A stretch of 64,000 bases of DNA, taken from positions 124,001 to 188,000 of the forward strand of contig CAWGIM010000016.1 of NCBI GenBank assembly GCA_963822615.1, written 5' to 3'. Of the stretch, positions 1-8,706 are shown piece by piece. The translations under genes and the position numbers were made by a program. How positions within the stretch are numbered: position 1 is the first letter of the stretch; every line of letters starts with the position of its first letter. Under the pieces are notes generated by a model. The model was not told the DNA's origin and did no database searches. It was given only the letters and a program-made list of their open reading frames with translations. Source of the DNA: Trebonia sp963822615 (GTDB lineage Bacteria > Actinomycetota > Actinomycetes > Streptosporangiales > Streptosporangiaceae).

Positions 1-341
1 GAGTTGCCGAACCGCGAGTTGGCCGACTCGTGGCCGCGCCGGATGGACGCGTTGTCCATCACGTCATCGTGGAACAGGGTGGCCAGGTGGGTCAGCTCGA
101 TGGCGACCGCGGCGGAGGTGATCCGCTTGTCCCGGCTGTCACCGAACCGGGCGGCCAGCAGCACCAGCATGGCACGGAAGCGCTTGCCCCCGGCCTCCAT
201 CATGTGCCGGGAGACCTCGGCGAACATCTCGTCGCCGCCGAAGGAGTTGTCGAGCAGGACAGCCTCGACGACGGCGAGGTCCTCGGCCATCTCCGCGGTC
301 AGGGCCGGGTCGGCGAGGTCCACGGGCAGGGCGATCGTCAC
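1..341 (-). CDS. Polyprenyl diphosphate synthase, N-terminal part (runs off the left edge)
   Basis: This is the first 113 or so residues of a trans-prenyl diphosphate synthase of the heptaprenyl/octaprenyl class, which elongates isoprenoid chains from isopentenyl diphosphate. The GTG start gives a protein beginning VTIALPVDLADPALTAEM. The GGKRFRAM motif (IPP-binding Lys/Arg) is visible, followed by the first aspartate-rich motif in LTHLATLFHDDVMDNASIRRG, with DDVMD as the DDxxD catalytic site. The C-terminal half, including the second Asp-rich motif, lies outside the window. It lies 100 bp downstream of nuoN on the same strand. With menG and the geranylgeranyl reductase at the other end of the operon, this suggests it makes the menaquinone side chain. 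Chain length cannot be judged from this fragment. Confidence 0.9.
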   Translation of the reverse strand, partial: MTIALPVDLADPALTAEMAEDLAVVEAVLLDNSFGGDEMFAEVSRHMMEAGGKRFRAMLVLLAARFGDSRDKRITSAAVAIELTHLATLFHDDVMDNASIRRGHESANSRFGN

Positions 342-441
342 GCGTTCTCCATGTCGTTGCTCTTGACCGAAAGCGTACGAACAATCCAGGATACGGAAGG
401 CGCTCCAGGGTGACGTACAGCGGGGGTCAAGAGAAACCGGC

Positions 442-2030
442 TCAGCGGACGAAGAGCTGGGTCGCCGCGTGGTTGGCCAGCGACAGCACCGGCTCGGGGA
501 CGATGCCGAACACCACCGCGGACAGCGCGCCGAGGCCGACCGCGGTCCCGGTGAACACCGACGGGACCGCCACCACGGGCCCGTCGGGGACCGGCTCGCT
601 GAAGAACATCAGCACGATCACCCGGACGTAGAAGAACGCGGCGATCGCGGAGGCGACCACGCCGACGATGACCAGCGGCGTCGCGCCGCCCGCGATCGCC
701 GCCTGGAACACCGCGAACTTGCCGGCGAAGCCGGAGGTCAGCGGGATGCCCGCGAACGTCAGCAGGAACAGCGCGAAGACGCCGGCCACCAGCGGCGACC
801 GCTTGCCAAGGCCGGCCCAGCGGGACAGGTGGTCGGCCTCGCCGCCGGCGTCGCGGACCAGGGTGATCACCGCGAACGCGCCGATCGTGGTCAGCCCGTA
901 GGTCGCCAGGTAGAACAGCGACGAGGAGAGGCCCTGGACCGACGAGGAGACCACCGCGGTCAGGATGAACCCGGCGTGCGCGATCGAGGAGTAGGCCAGC
1001 AGCCGCTTCACGTCGGTCTGGGTGATCGCGACGATCGCGCCGATCACCATGGAGAGGATCGCCACCACCCACAGGGCCGGGCGCCAGTCCCAGCTCAGCG
1101 TGCCGAACGCGACGTAGAACACCCGCAGCAGCGCGCCGAAGGCGGATACCACCACGCACGACGCCATCAGCGCGGTGATCGGGGTCGGCGCGCCCTGGTA
1201 GACGTCCGGCTTCCAGTTGTGGAACGGCACCGCGCCGATCTTGAACAGCAGGCCGAGCCCGGTCAGGGCGATGCCGCCGAACAGCAGGGTGTCCGAGCGG
1301 CCCCGCTTGACGCCTCGGCCGCGATCGAGGCCAGCGACACCGAGCCCGAGTAGCCGTACAGCAGCGCGATGCCGAACAGGAAGAAGGCGGAGGAGAACGA
1401 GCCGAGCAGGAAGTACTTCATCGCCGCCTCGTGCGACAGCAGGCGGCGGCGCCGGGCCAGCCCGCACAGCAGGTACAGCGGCAGGGACAGCGTTTCCAGC
1501 GCCACGAACATCGTCAGCAGGTCGTTGGCGGCCGGGAAGAGCAGCATGCCGCCGACCGCGAACAGCGTCAGCGGGTAGATCTCGGTGTGCACCAGGCCGG
1601 CCAGCAGGCTCTCGCGCTCCTCGGTCGAGCCGGGGACCGCCGCCGCCTGCCCGGCGAAGGTCGACACGTCATGCGAGGCGTCGGCGATCAGCAGCACCGA
1701 GACGGCGGCCAGCACCAGGATCGTGCCCTGGATGAACAGCGTCGGCCGGTCCACCCCGACCGCGCCCATCGCCGCCGAGTGCCCGGCCGAGCCCTTGGCG
1801 AAGATCGTCGCGGACGCCGCGATCACGCAGGTCCAGACGAACGCCGCCACCAGCGAGCCGAAGGTGACGAGCAGGTGGATCGCGCGGCGCAGCTCCCGGG
1901 GCACGAAGGCCTCGACGAGGACGCCGACGATGGCCGCGCCGAACACGACCAGCATCGGCGCGAGCTGGCTGTACTCAATGCTCGGGGCGGTGATCGCGCC
2001 GGGCACGGCAGCAGTGGCAGCGAGGCTCAC
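442..2030 (-). CDS. nuoN: NADH-quinone oxidoreductase subunit N (frame broken near 1312)
   Basis: NuoN is an antiporter-like membrane subunit of complex I. The N-terminal part (1313-2030, GTG start VSLAATAAVPG) and the C-terminal part (442 to about 1310) lie in different frames. The first frame gives FGIALLYGYSGSVSLASIAAEA and the other continues VKRGRSDTLLFGGIALTG, then FKIGAVPFHNWKPDVYQGAP, the conserved NuoN loop. Restoring one base at about 1310-1314 (GAGGC?GTCAAG) rejoins them into about 529 residues, normal for the family. The GTGA start overlaps the nuoM stop. Because every other nuo gene is present in the expected order, a base-call error or a very recent mutation is more likely than old decay. 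I give one span for the gene; as written it does not translate through. Confidence 0.9.
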
Positions 2031-3651
2031 GGCTGGGTTCCCTTCTGGGCGGCTGCCGGGTGGGCAGGCACCGGGTCGGTGGCATGCACCTGGGACATCG
2101 TTGCGTTAACGGCGGGATTGATCACGTCGAGCACCGGCTTGGGGTAGACACCCATCGCGATGATGAGGGCGACCAGCGGCACCACCGCCAGCAGCTCCCG
2201 CAGCCGCAGGTCGGGCATGGCCGAGACCGCGTCGACGGTCGGGCCGTTCATCGTCCGCTGGTACATCCACAGGATGTAGATGGCCGCCAGCACGATGCCC
2301 GCCACCGCGAACGAGCCCGCCACCTTGTACCGGGAGAACGTGCCCACCAGCACCAGGAACTCGGACACGAAGGTGGACAGGCCGGGCAGCGAGAGCCCGG
2401 CCAGCCCGGCGACCAGGAACAGCCCGGCCAGCACCGGGGCGACCTTCTGCACGCCGCCGTAGTCGGCGATGCGGTCGGAGCCGCGGCGCACGATCAGGAA
2501 GCCGGCCAGCAGCAGCAGCGCGCCGGTGGCGAAGCCGTGGTTGACCATGTACAGCGTCGCGCCCGACTCGCCCTGCGAGGTGAGCGCGAAGATGCCGAGC
2601 ACGATGAAGCCGAAGTGCGAGATCGACGTGTAACCGATCAGCCGCTTCATCGAGGTCTGCCCGATCGCCACGATGGCGCCGTAGATGATCGAGATCACCG
2701 CCAGCACCAGGATCACCGGGGTGAAGTAATGGAACCCGTCGGGGAACAGCTCCAGGCAGTACCGGATGATGCCGAACGTGCCGACCTTGTCCATCACGCC
2801 GAGCATCAGCACCGCCGCGCCCGGCTGGGCCGAGGCGGCGGCGTCCGGCAGCCAGGTGTGGAACGGCCACAGCGGCGCCTTGATCGCGAACGCGATGAAG
2901 AAGCCGAGGAACAGCCACTTCTGCACGGTCGAGGACAGCGCCAGGTGCGCCAGCGAGTAGAACAGGAACGTGCCGTGGTGCCCGGTGCTGGCCGACTGCC
3001 CCGCGTAGACGTACAGCGCGATCACCGCGACCAGCATCAGCAGCCCGCCGAGCAGCGAGTAGAGCAGGAACTTGACCGCCGCGTACTGCCGCGGCCCGAC
3101 GCCGAACGACCCGATCATGAAGTACATCGGGATCAGCATGGCCTCGAAGAACACGTAGAACAGGAAGACGTCGGTGGCCGCGAAGACCCCGATCATCATC
3201 GTGTCCAGCACCAGCATCAGCGCCATGTAGGTCTTGGGCGACCGCCCCCAGGAGCGGCCGCAGGCGGCTCCGGCTCTTCGCCGTTCCCGCTGACCGGGGT
3301 TTCGGCGTCGTGCCAGGAGGCCAGGATGACCACCGGCATCAGCACCGCGGTCATGCCGATGAGCACCAGCGCGATGCCGTCGACGCCGACCGCGTAGTGC
3401 ACGCCGAACTGCGGGATCCAGGAGTACTGCTCGGTGAACTGGAACGTCGGGCCGGAGGTCTTGAACTGGGTCGCCATGACGATGATCCAGACCAGGTCGA
3501 CCACCGAGAACAGCAGCGCGGTGACCTTGGCCAGCCGCATCGGCAGCAGGGCGACCACGATCGCGCCGAGCAGCGGGATGCCGCCCGCGACGGTCAGCCA
3601 GGGCGTCCCGCTGTTCGCGGCTGCCGCCGTAAGCACGGCCACAGGGTTCAT
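2027..3651 (-). CDS. nuoM: NADH-quinone oxidoreductase subunit M (frame broken near 3245)
   Basis: NuoM is a proton-pumping antiporter-like subunit of complex I. The 5' part (start ATG at 3651, MNPVAVLTAAAANSGTP) reads about 130 residues to VILASWHDAETPVSG plus a short Pro/Glu/Ala linker, then falls out of frame. The other frame resumes at SPKTYMALMLVLDTMM and continues through DVFLFYVFFEAMLIPMYF, AFAIKAPLWPFHTWLPDA and TSMKRLIGYTSISHFGF, all typical NuoM. The break is at a run of five C (3245-3249; G5 in the coding strand). A sixth G gives PGGRSPKTYMAL and one protein of about 541 residues. The start overlaps the nuoL stop (TAATG). A homopolymer miscount is the simplest explanation. Confidence 0.9.
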
Positions 3652-5606
3652 TAGAGCCTCACCACCAGAAGGCCGGCCACCAGCAGCACGGCGCCGATGA
3701 GCATGGAAAGCGCGTAAGAGCGCACGAACCCGGTCTGCAGCCTGCGCAGCCGTCCCGACGTGCCGCCGATGGTCGCGGCGAGCCCGTTGACCAGGCCGTC
3801 GACCCCCCGGCTGTCAAAGTAGACGGACAGCCGGGTGAGCCACTGCCCCGGGCGCATCAGCACGGACTCGTTGAAGGCGTCGCCGTACAGGTCGGCCCGG
3901 GCGGCGTGGGTGAGCACCGACCCGCGCGGGGCGGTAGCGGGCACCGGCACCCGCCCGTACATCGCCCAGGAGAGCCCGACCCCGAGCACCACCAGGACGA
4001 GGGCGATGATGCCGGGCCAGGACCAGATCCCGTGCTTGTCCGGTGGCAGCCCGACCACCGGGGCCAGGAAGCCGGCGAACCGGGAGTTGACGATCAGGAA
4101 CCAGCCGGCCGCGACCGAGCCGATCGCGAGCAGGATCATCGGCACCGTCATCGCCCACGGCGACTCGTGCGGGTGCGGGATGTGCCGGTCGGCCTCGGTG
4201 TAGGGCGGGTGCGCGCCGGCCCCGCCGAGCACGCCGTCCTCTTTCCAGCGGGCGCGGCCGAAGTAGGTCATCAGCATGACCCGGGACATGTAGAAGGCGG
4301 TGACGCCGGCCCCGATGATCGCGCAGGCGGCCAGGATCCAGCCCGAGGTGCCGCCCTTCTCCCAGGCGGCGTCGATGATGCCGTCCTTGGTGAAGAAACC
4401 GGAGAACGGCGGGATGCCGATGATGGCCAGGTAGCCGAGGCCGAAGGTGACGAAGGTGATCGGCAGGAACTTGCGGAGCCCGCCGAAGCGGCGCATGTTC
4501 ACCTCGTCGTCCATGCCGTGCAGGACCGAGCCGGCCCCGAGGAACAGCCCGGCCTTGAAGAACCCGTGCGCCAGCAGGTGCGCGATCGCGAACACGTACC
4601 CGGCCGGGCCGAGGCCCGCCGCCAGCGTCATGTAGCCGATCTGCGACATGGTCGACCCGGCCAGGGCCTTCTTGATGTCGTCCTTGGCGCACCCGATGAT
4701 CGCGCCGAACAGCAGGGTCACCGCGCCAACCACGGTGACCGCGAGCTGCGCGGTAGGCGCGAGGTTGAAGATGGGGTTGGAACGGACGATCAGGTAAACG
4801 CCAGCCGTGACCATTGTCGCCGCATGAATAAGGGCCGACACCGGGGTCGGGCCCTCCATCGCGTCGAGCAGCCAGGACTGCAGCGGCACCTGGGCCGATT
4901 TACCGCACGCGGCGAGCAGCAGCAGCAGGCCGAGGGCGGAGTCGATGCCCGAGCCGGCCGGCTTCGCGCCAGCGAACACCCCGGGGAAGTTGAACGTGCC
5001 GAACTCGGCGAACATCAGCATGATCGCCAGCGACAGCCCGACGTCACCGACCCGGTTGGCGATGAACGCCTTCTTGGCCGCGACCGCCGCCGTCGGCTTG
5101 AACTGCCAGAACCCGATCAGCAGGTAGGACGCCAGGCCGACGCCCTCCCAGCCCGCGTACAGGCCCAGGTAGTTGTCCGACAGCACCAGCAGCAGCATCG
5201 ACGCGAGGAACAGGTTCAGGTAGCCGAAGAAGCGCCGCCGGGCGGGGTCGTGCGCCATGTAGGCGGTCGCGTAGATCAGAATCAGCGAGCCGACCCCGGT
5301 GATCAGCAGCACGAAGCTGATCGACAGCGGGTCGATCAGGATCCCGATGTTCGCCTGGAACCCGTTCACCGGGATCCAGGAGAACATGTGCAGGTCCTGA
5401 CTGCGCCCCGCCCCGGTCTGGCCGAGCAGGGCGAAGAACGCGATCAGTCCGTAGACGAAGGAGCCCAGCGACATCAGGACCCCGAGCAGGTGTCCCCACT
5501 TGTCGGTGAACCGGCCGCCGAGCAGCAGGACCGCCGCGCCGAACACCGGGAACGCGAGCAGCAGCCACGAGGCGCGGAACACGCCGGTAGCGGCGAGCGT
5601 CGTCAT
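3651..5606 (-). CDS. nuoL: NADH-quinone oxidoreductase subunit L
   Basis: NuoL is the largest antiporter-like, proton-translocating membrane subunit of complex I, 651 residues with many hydrophobic helices. The start is MTTLAATGVFRASWLLL, because the frame upstream of it is only nuoK read out of phase. Visible family motifs are the GWEGVGLASYLLIGFW region near residue 145, KAFIANRVGDVGLSLAI, SAQVPLQSWLLDAMEGPTPVSALIHAATMVTAGVYL (split here only for description) around residues 230-270, and GSTMSQIGYM. The long lateral helix is represented by the C-terminal roughly 100 residues. It lies 14 bp after nuoK and overlaps nuoM by one base. The frame is intact, unlike its two downstream neighbours. 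Confidence 0.95.
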   Translation of the reverse strand: MTTLAATGVFRASWLLLAFPVFGAAVLLLGGRFTDKWGHLLGVLMSLGSFVYGLIAFFALLGQTGAGRSQDLHMFSWIPVNGFQANIGILIDPLSISFVLLITGVGSLILIYATAYMAHDPARRRFFGYLNLFLASMLLLVLSDNYLGLYAGWEGVGLASYLLIGFWQFKPTAAVAAKKAFIANRVGDVGLSLAIMLMFAEFGTFNFPGVFAGAKPAGSGIDSALGLLLLLAACGKSAQVPLQSWLLDAMEGPTPVSALIHAATMVTAGVYLIVRSNPIFNLAPTAQLAVTVVGAVTLLFGAIIGCAKDDIKKALAGSTMSQIGYMTLAAGLGPAGYVFAIAHLLAHGFFKAGLFLGAGSVLHGMDDEVNMRRFGGLRKFLPITFVTFGLGYLAIIGIPPFSGFFTKDGIIDAAWEKGGTSGWILAACAIIGAGVTAFYMSRVMLMTYFGRARWKEDGVLGGAGAHPPYTEADRHIPHPHESPWAMTVPMILLAIGSVAAGWFLIVNSRFAGFLAPVVGLPPDKHGIWSWPGIIALVLVVLGVGLSWAMYGRVPVPATAPRGSVLTHAARADLYGDAFNESVLMRPGQWLTRLSVYFDSRGVDGLVNGLAATIGGTSGRLRRLQTGFVRSYALSMLIGAVLLVAGLLVVRL

Positions 5607-5620
5607 CGCGAGTAATCCCC

Positions 5621-5920
5621 TTAGTACTTGAGCAGGCTCGCGTCGTCGACCGACGCGGACTTGCGGGCACGGTAGATGGCCATCAGGATGGCGAGCCCGA
5701 CGACTACCTCGGCGGCGGCGACGACCATCACGAAGAAGGCCACCACCTGCCCGTCCAGGTTCCCGTGCATCCGGGCGAAGGTGACGAACGCCAGGTTGCA
5801 GGCGTTCAGCATGAGCTCGACGGACATGAAGATCAGGATCGCGTTGCGCCTGACCAGCACGCCGACCGCGCCGATGACGAACAGGATGACGGCCAGGAAA
5901 ATGTAGTGCGCGGGACTCAC
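5621..5920 (-). CDS. nuoK: NADH-quinone oxidoreductase subunit K
   Basis: NuoK is a small three-helix membrane subunit of complex I, at 99 residues the family's usual size. The start is GTG (protein begins MSPAHYIFLAVILFVIG), overlapping the nuoJ stop as GTGA. The conserved membrane glutamates used in proton transfer can be seen in the SVELMLNACNLAF and AAAEVVVGLAI helices. Translational coupling with nuoJ and the short gap to nuoL fit co-expression of the membrane arm. Confidence 0.95.
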   Translation of the reverse strand: MSPAHYIFLAVILFVIGAVGVLVRRNAILIFMSVELMLNACNLAFVTFARMHGNLDGQVVAFFVMVVAAAEVVVGLAILMAIYRARKSASVDDASLLKY

Positions 5921-6759
5921 TGCTCATCCCTCCCCCGGGCGCCGGATTCCAGCGCGCGCTCGGTCACGATCCGCTCCTCGGCGGCCAGGTCGGTCGCCAC
6001 GTCGCCGGCCGGGTCGCGGCCGAGGTCGAGGTCGCGCCGGACGACCGCGTCGGATACCGAACGGTTGGTGGTCGTGCCGTCCGGCAGCATGGCCGGCATG
6101 TCGACCGCGTTGTGCAGCGCGTACACCCCGGGCGGCGGCTCGGGTGCGACCTGGCCGCTGGCGATCTTGCGCGCGGCGACGTCCCGCTGGGTCAGCTTGG
6201 GCGAGGTCCGCTCGCGGTGCGCGAGCACCATCGCGCCGAGCGCGGCCGTGATCAGCAGGGCGCTGGTGACTTCAAACGGGAAGACGTAGGTGGTGAAGAT
6301 CAGCCTGGCCAGGCCGGTCAGGTTGTCGTTGCCCTCGGCGCTGGTAGTCGGGGCGGCGGTGCCGATGGCGGCGTGACCGATGCCGACGATCAGCAGCACC
6401 GCCAGGGCGACGGCGGCCAGCCCGGCCCACAGCCGCTGCCCCCTGATCGTCTCCTTCAGCGATTCCGCCGAGTTGACGCCGATCAGCATCACCACGAACA
6501 GGAACAGCATCAGCACCGCGCCGGTGTACACGATGACCTGGACGAAGGCCAGGAACGGCGCCCCCTGCATGGCGTACATGACCGCCAGGCAGAGCATCAC
6601 CACCGCCAGCATCAGCGCGCAGTGCACGGCCTGCTTCACCAGGACCATCGCCAGCCCGGCCGATACCGACAGCACCGCCAGGATCCAGAACAGCGACTCG
6701 TCGAAGAGCGGGTCGAGGTTGGTACCGCCCGATCCCCCGTTGGCGAGGTATTGAATCAC
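5917..6759 (-). CDS. nuoJ: NADH-quinone oxidoreductase subunit J
   Basis: NuoJ is a membrane-arm subunit of complex I, here 280 residues. The GTG start at 6759 (VIQYLANGGSGG) overlaps the nuoI stop by four bases. The frame stays open far upstream, but that part is nuoI out of phase and was excluded. Helices include SLFWILAVLSVSAGLAMVLV, the conserved segment AFVQVIVYTGAVLMLFLFVVMLIG and a later FEVTSALLITAALGAMVLAH. The hydrophilic C-terminal tail of about 100 residues (from AHRERTSPKL onward) is long, as is common in actinobacteria, and has no recognisable domain. Confidence 0.95.
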   Translation of the reverse strand: MIQYLANGGSGGTNLDPLFDESLFWILAVLSVSAGLAMVLVKQAVHCALMLAVVMLCLAVMYAMQGAPFLAFVQVIVYTGAVLMLFLFVVMLIGVNSAESLKETIRGQRLWAGLAAVALAVLLIVGIGHAAIGTAAPTTSAEGNDNLTGLARLIFTTYVFPFEVTSALLITAALGAMVLAHRERTSPKLTQRDVAARKIASGQVAPEPPPGVYALHNAVDMPAMLPDGTTTNRSVSDAVVRRDLDLGRDPAGDVATDLAAEERIVTERALESGARGRDEQ

Positions 6760-7334
6760 AGCTCTGCCTCCTGGCCGCCGTCGCTGGCCTGCTCGCCGCC
6801 GGTCGTGCGGGCGGCGGGCGGCACCCCTTCGCCCCGGGAGAGGTAGTAGCTCTTCTCGTCCCAGCCGGCGACCATCGGGTGCGGCGGCGCTTCCATGCCC
6901 TCGCCCAGCGGCGCCAGCAGCTGCTCCTTGGTCCAGATCAGCTTCTCGCGCTCGTCGTCCGCGATCTCGTACTCGTTGGTCATCGTGAGCGCCCGGGTCG
7001 GGCACGCCTCGATGCACAGCCCGCACAGGATGCAGCGCAGGTAGTTGATCTGGTACACGTGCCCGTAGCGCTCGCCGGGCGAGAAGCGCTCGTCCGGCGT
7101 GTTGTCCCGGCCCTCGACGTAGATCGCGTCGGCCGGGCAGGCCCACGCGCAGAGCTCGCAGCCGATGCACTTCTCCAGGCCGTCGGGCCAGCGGTTGAGC
7201 TGGTGATGGCCGTGGAAGCGGGGGGCGGTGGGCCGCTTCTCCTCCGGGTACATGACGGTGTCGACCTTCTTGAACATCTCGCGGAAGGTGACCCCGAACC
7301 CCTTAACGGAGCCGAAGTAATCAGGAATCGGCAC
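6756..7334 (-). CDS. nuoI: NADH-quinone oxidoreductase subunit I (two 4Fe-4S)
   Basis: NuoI is the ferredoxin-like peripheral subunit that carries clusters N6a and N6b to the quinone site. It is 192 residues long. Two complete CxxCxxCxxxC sets are visible: CIGCELCAWACP (near residue 56) and CILCGLCIEACP (near residue 101). The start MPIPDYFGSVKGFGVTF is typical of actinobacterial NuoI. The gene overlaps both nuoH and nuoJ by a few bases. The C-terminal 25 residues are a Gly/Glu-rich tail with no motif. Confidence 0.96.
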   Translation of the reverse strand: MPIPDYFGSVKGFGVTFREMFKKVDTVMYPEEKRPTAPRFHGHHQLNRWPDGLEKCIGCELCAWACPADAIYVEGRDNTPDERFSPGERYGHVYQINYLRCILCGLCIEACPTRALTMTNEYEIADDEREKLIWTKEQLLAPLGEGMEAPPHPMVAGWDEKSYYLSRGEGVPPAARTTGGEQASDGGQEAEL

Positions 7335-8706
7335 CGGTGACCTCCTTTGTCACGCCGGTCGCGTCGCCGCGCACCGATCCGGCGGCCGTGCTCGGTTCTA
7401 GGCCGTGGTAGTGCGGCAGGTCGAGCGGCGGCACCGGGAACCTCGCCTGGACCGCCGGCCTCTCCACCTTGACCAGCTCGCCGTCCTCGTCGTAGTCCCA
7501 CTCTTCTTCCTCGTCGGCCGCCGCGGGCCCGGCCGGAGCGATCCGGGCCAGGTGCTTCTGGTAGCCGTTGTCCCAGAACGTGATCAGCAGCACGAACAGG
7601 ATCAGGACGACGACCGCCACCACGTAGACCACCGCGGAGTGGTTGTCACTGCGCAGCGCGCGGACGGTGGCGACCAGCAGCAGCCAGATGATGGAGAACG
7701 GGATGAGGATCTTCCAGCCCAGCGCCATGAGCTGGTCGTAGCGGGTCCGCGGCAGCGTGCCGCGCAGCCACACGTAGCAGAACAGCAGGAAGAAGACCTT
7801 GATCAGGAACCACAGCACCGGCCACCAGCCGCTGTTCACGCTCGGCCCGATGATGGTCAGCGGCCAGGGCGCGCGCCAGCCGCCAAGGAACAGGGTGGTG
7901 GCGAGCGCCGAGACCGTCGTCATGTTGATGTACTCGGCCAGGAAGAACATGGCGAACTTCATCGAGGAGTACTCGGTCATGTGCCCGGCCACGATCTCGC
8001 CCTCGCCCTCGGGCAGGTCGAACGGTATCCGGTTGGTCTCGCCGACCATCGTCACCAGGTAGATGATGAACGACGGGGCCAGCACCCAGAAGTACCAGTA
8101 GTGCGACTGGGCGTTGACGATCGCGGTGGTGGACAGCGAGCCGGCGTCGAGGAAGACCGCCACGAAGGACAGCCCCATCGCGATCTCGTAGCTGATCACC
8201 TGGGCGGTGGAGCGGAGCGCGCCGAGGATCGAGTACGGGCCGCGGGACGCCCAGCCCGCCAGCACGATGCCGTAGACGCCGATCGAGCTCATCGCCAGCA
8301 CCAGCAGCACCGCCACCGGCAGGTCAGCGACCTGCAGCGGTGTCTGGTGGTGGAAGATCGACACCACCGGGCCCCACGGGATGATCGCGAAGGCGATGAA
8401 GGACGTCCCGGCCGCGATGATCGGCGCGACGAAGAACACCAGCTTGTCCACCGTGGTGGGGACGATGTCCTCTTTCAGCGGCAGCTTGAGCGCGTCGGCG
8501 ACCGGCTGCAGCAGGCCGAACGGGCCGGCCCGGTTGGGGCCAGGGCGGTTCTGCATCCGGCCGATCACCCGGCGCTCGAACCAGATCATGAAGATCGTGG
8601 TCAGCAGCAGGAACGCGAACACGATGACGACCTTGAGCAGCACCATCCACCAGATGAGCTGGTTGAAGTCGGCCAGCGTGGAGTCCACCGCGAGCGGCTG
8701 GGACAT
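7321..8706 (-). CDS. nuoH: NADH-quinone oxidoreductase subunit H
   Basis: NuoH is the membrane subunit that forms much of the quinone chamber, 461 residues. Family motifs are ERRVIGRMQNRPGPNRAGP near residue 47, GWASRGPYSILGALRSTAQVISYE in the middle, and ETNRIPFDLPEGEGEIVAG, the loop lining the quinone channel. The ATG directly follows the nuoG stop (TAAATG). The C-terminal extension of about 80 residues (EEEEWDYDEDGELVKVERP and onward) is acidic, then Pro-rich, and is longer than in proteobacteria. It overlaps nuoI by 14 bp. Confidence 0.96.
   Translation of the reverse strand: MSQPLAVDSTLADFNQLIWWMVLLKVVIVFAFLLLTTIFMIWFERRVIGRMQNRPGPNRAGPFGLLQPVADALKLPLKEDIVPTTVDKLVFFVAPIIAAGTSFIAFAIIPWGPVVSIFHHQTPLQVADLPVAVLLVLAMSSIGVYGIVLAGWASRGPYSILGALRSTAQVISYEIAMGLSFVAVFLDAGSLSTTAIVNAQSHYWYFWVLAPSFIIYLVTMVGETNRIPFDLPEGEGEIVAGHMTEYSSMKFAMFFLAEYINMTTVSALATTLFLGGWRAPWPLTIIGPSVNSGWWPVLWFLIKVFFLLFCYVWLRGTLPRTRYDQLMALGWKILIPFSIIWLLLVATVRALRSDNHSAVVYVVAVVVLILFVLLITFWDNGYQKHLARIAPAGPAAADEEEEWDYDEDGELVKVERPAVQARFPVPPLDLPHYHGLEPSTAAGSVRGDATGVTKEVTGADS

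Noticed and set aside
1300..3260. Programmed frameshifting in nuoM and nuoN.
   Set aside because: No slippery heptamer, pseudoknot or in-frame stop arrangement is evident, and neither gene is known to use recoding; a base-count error is simpler.
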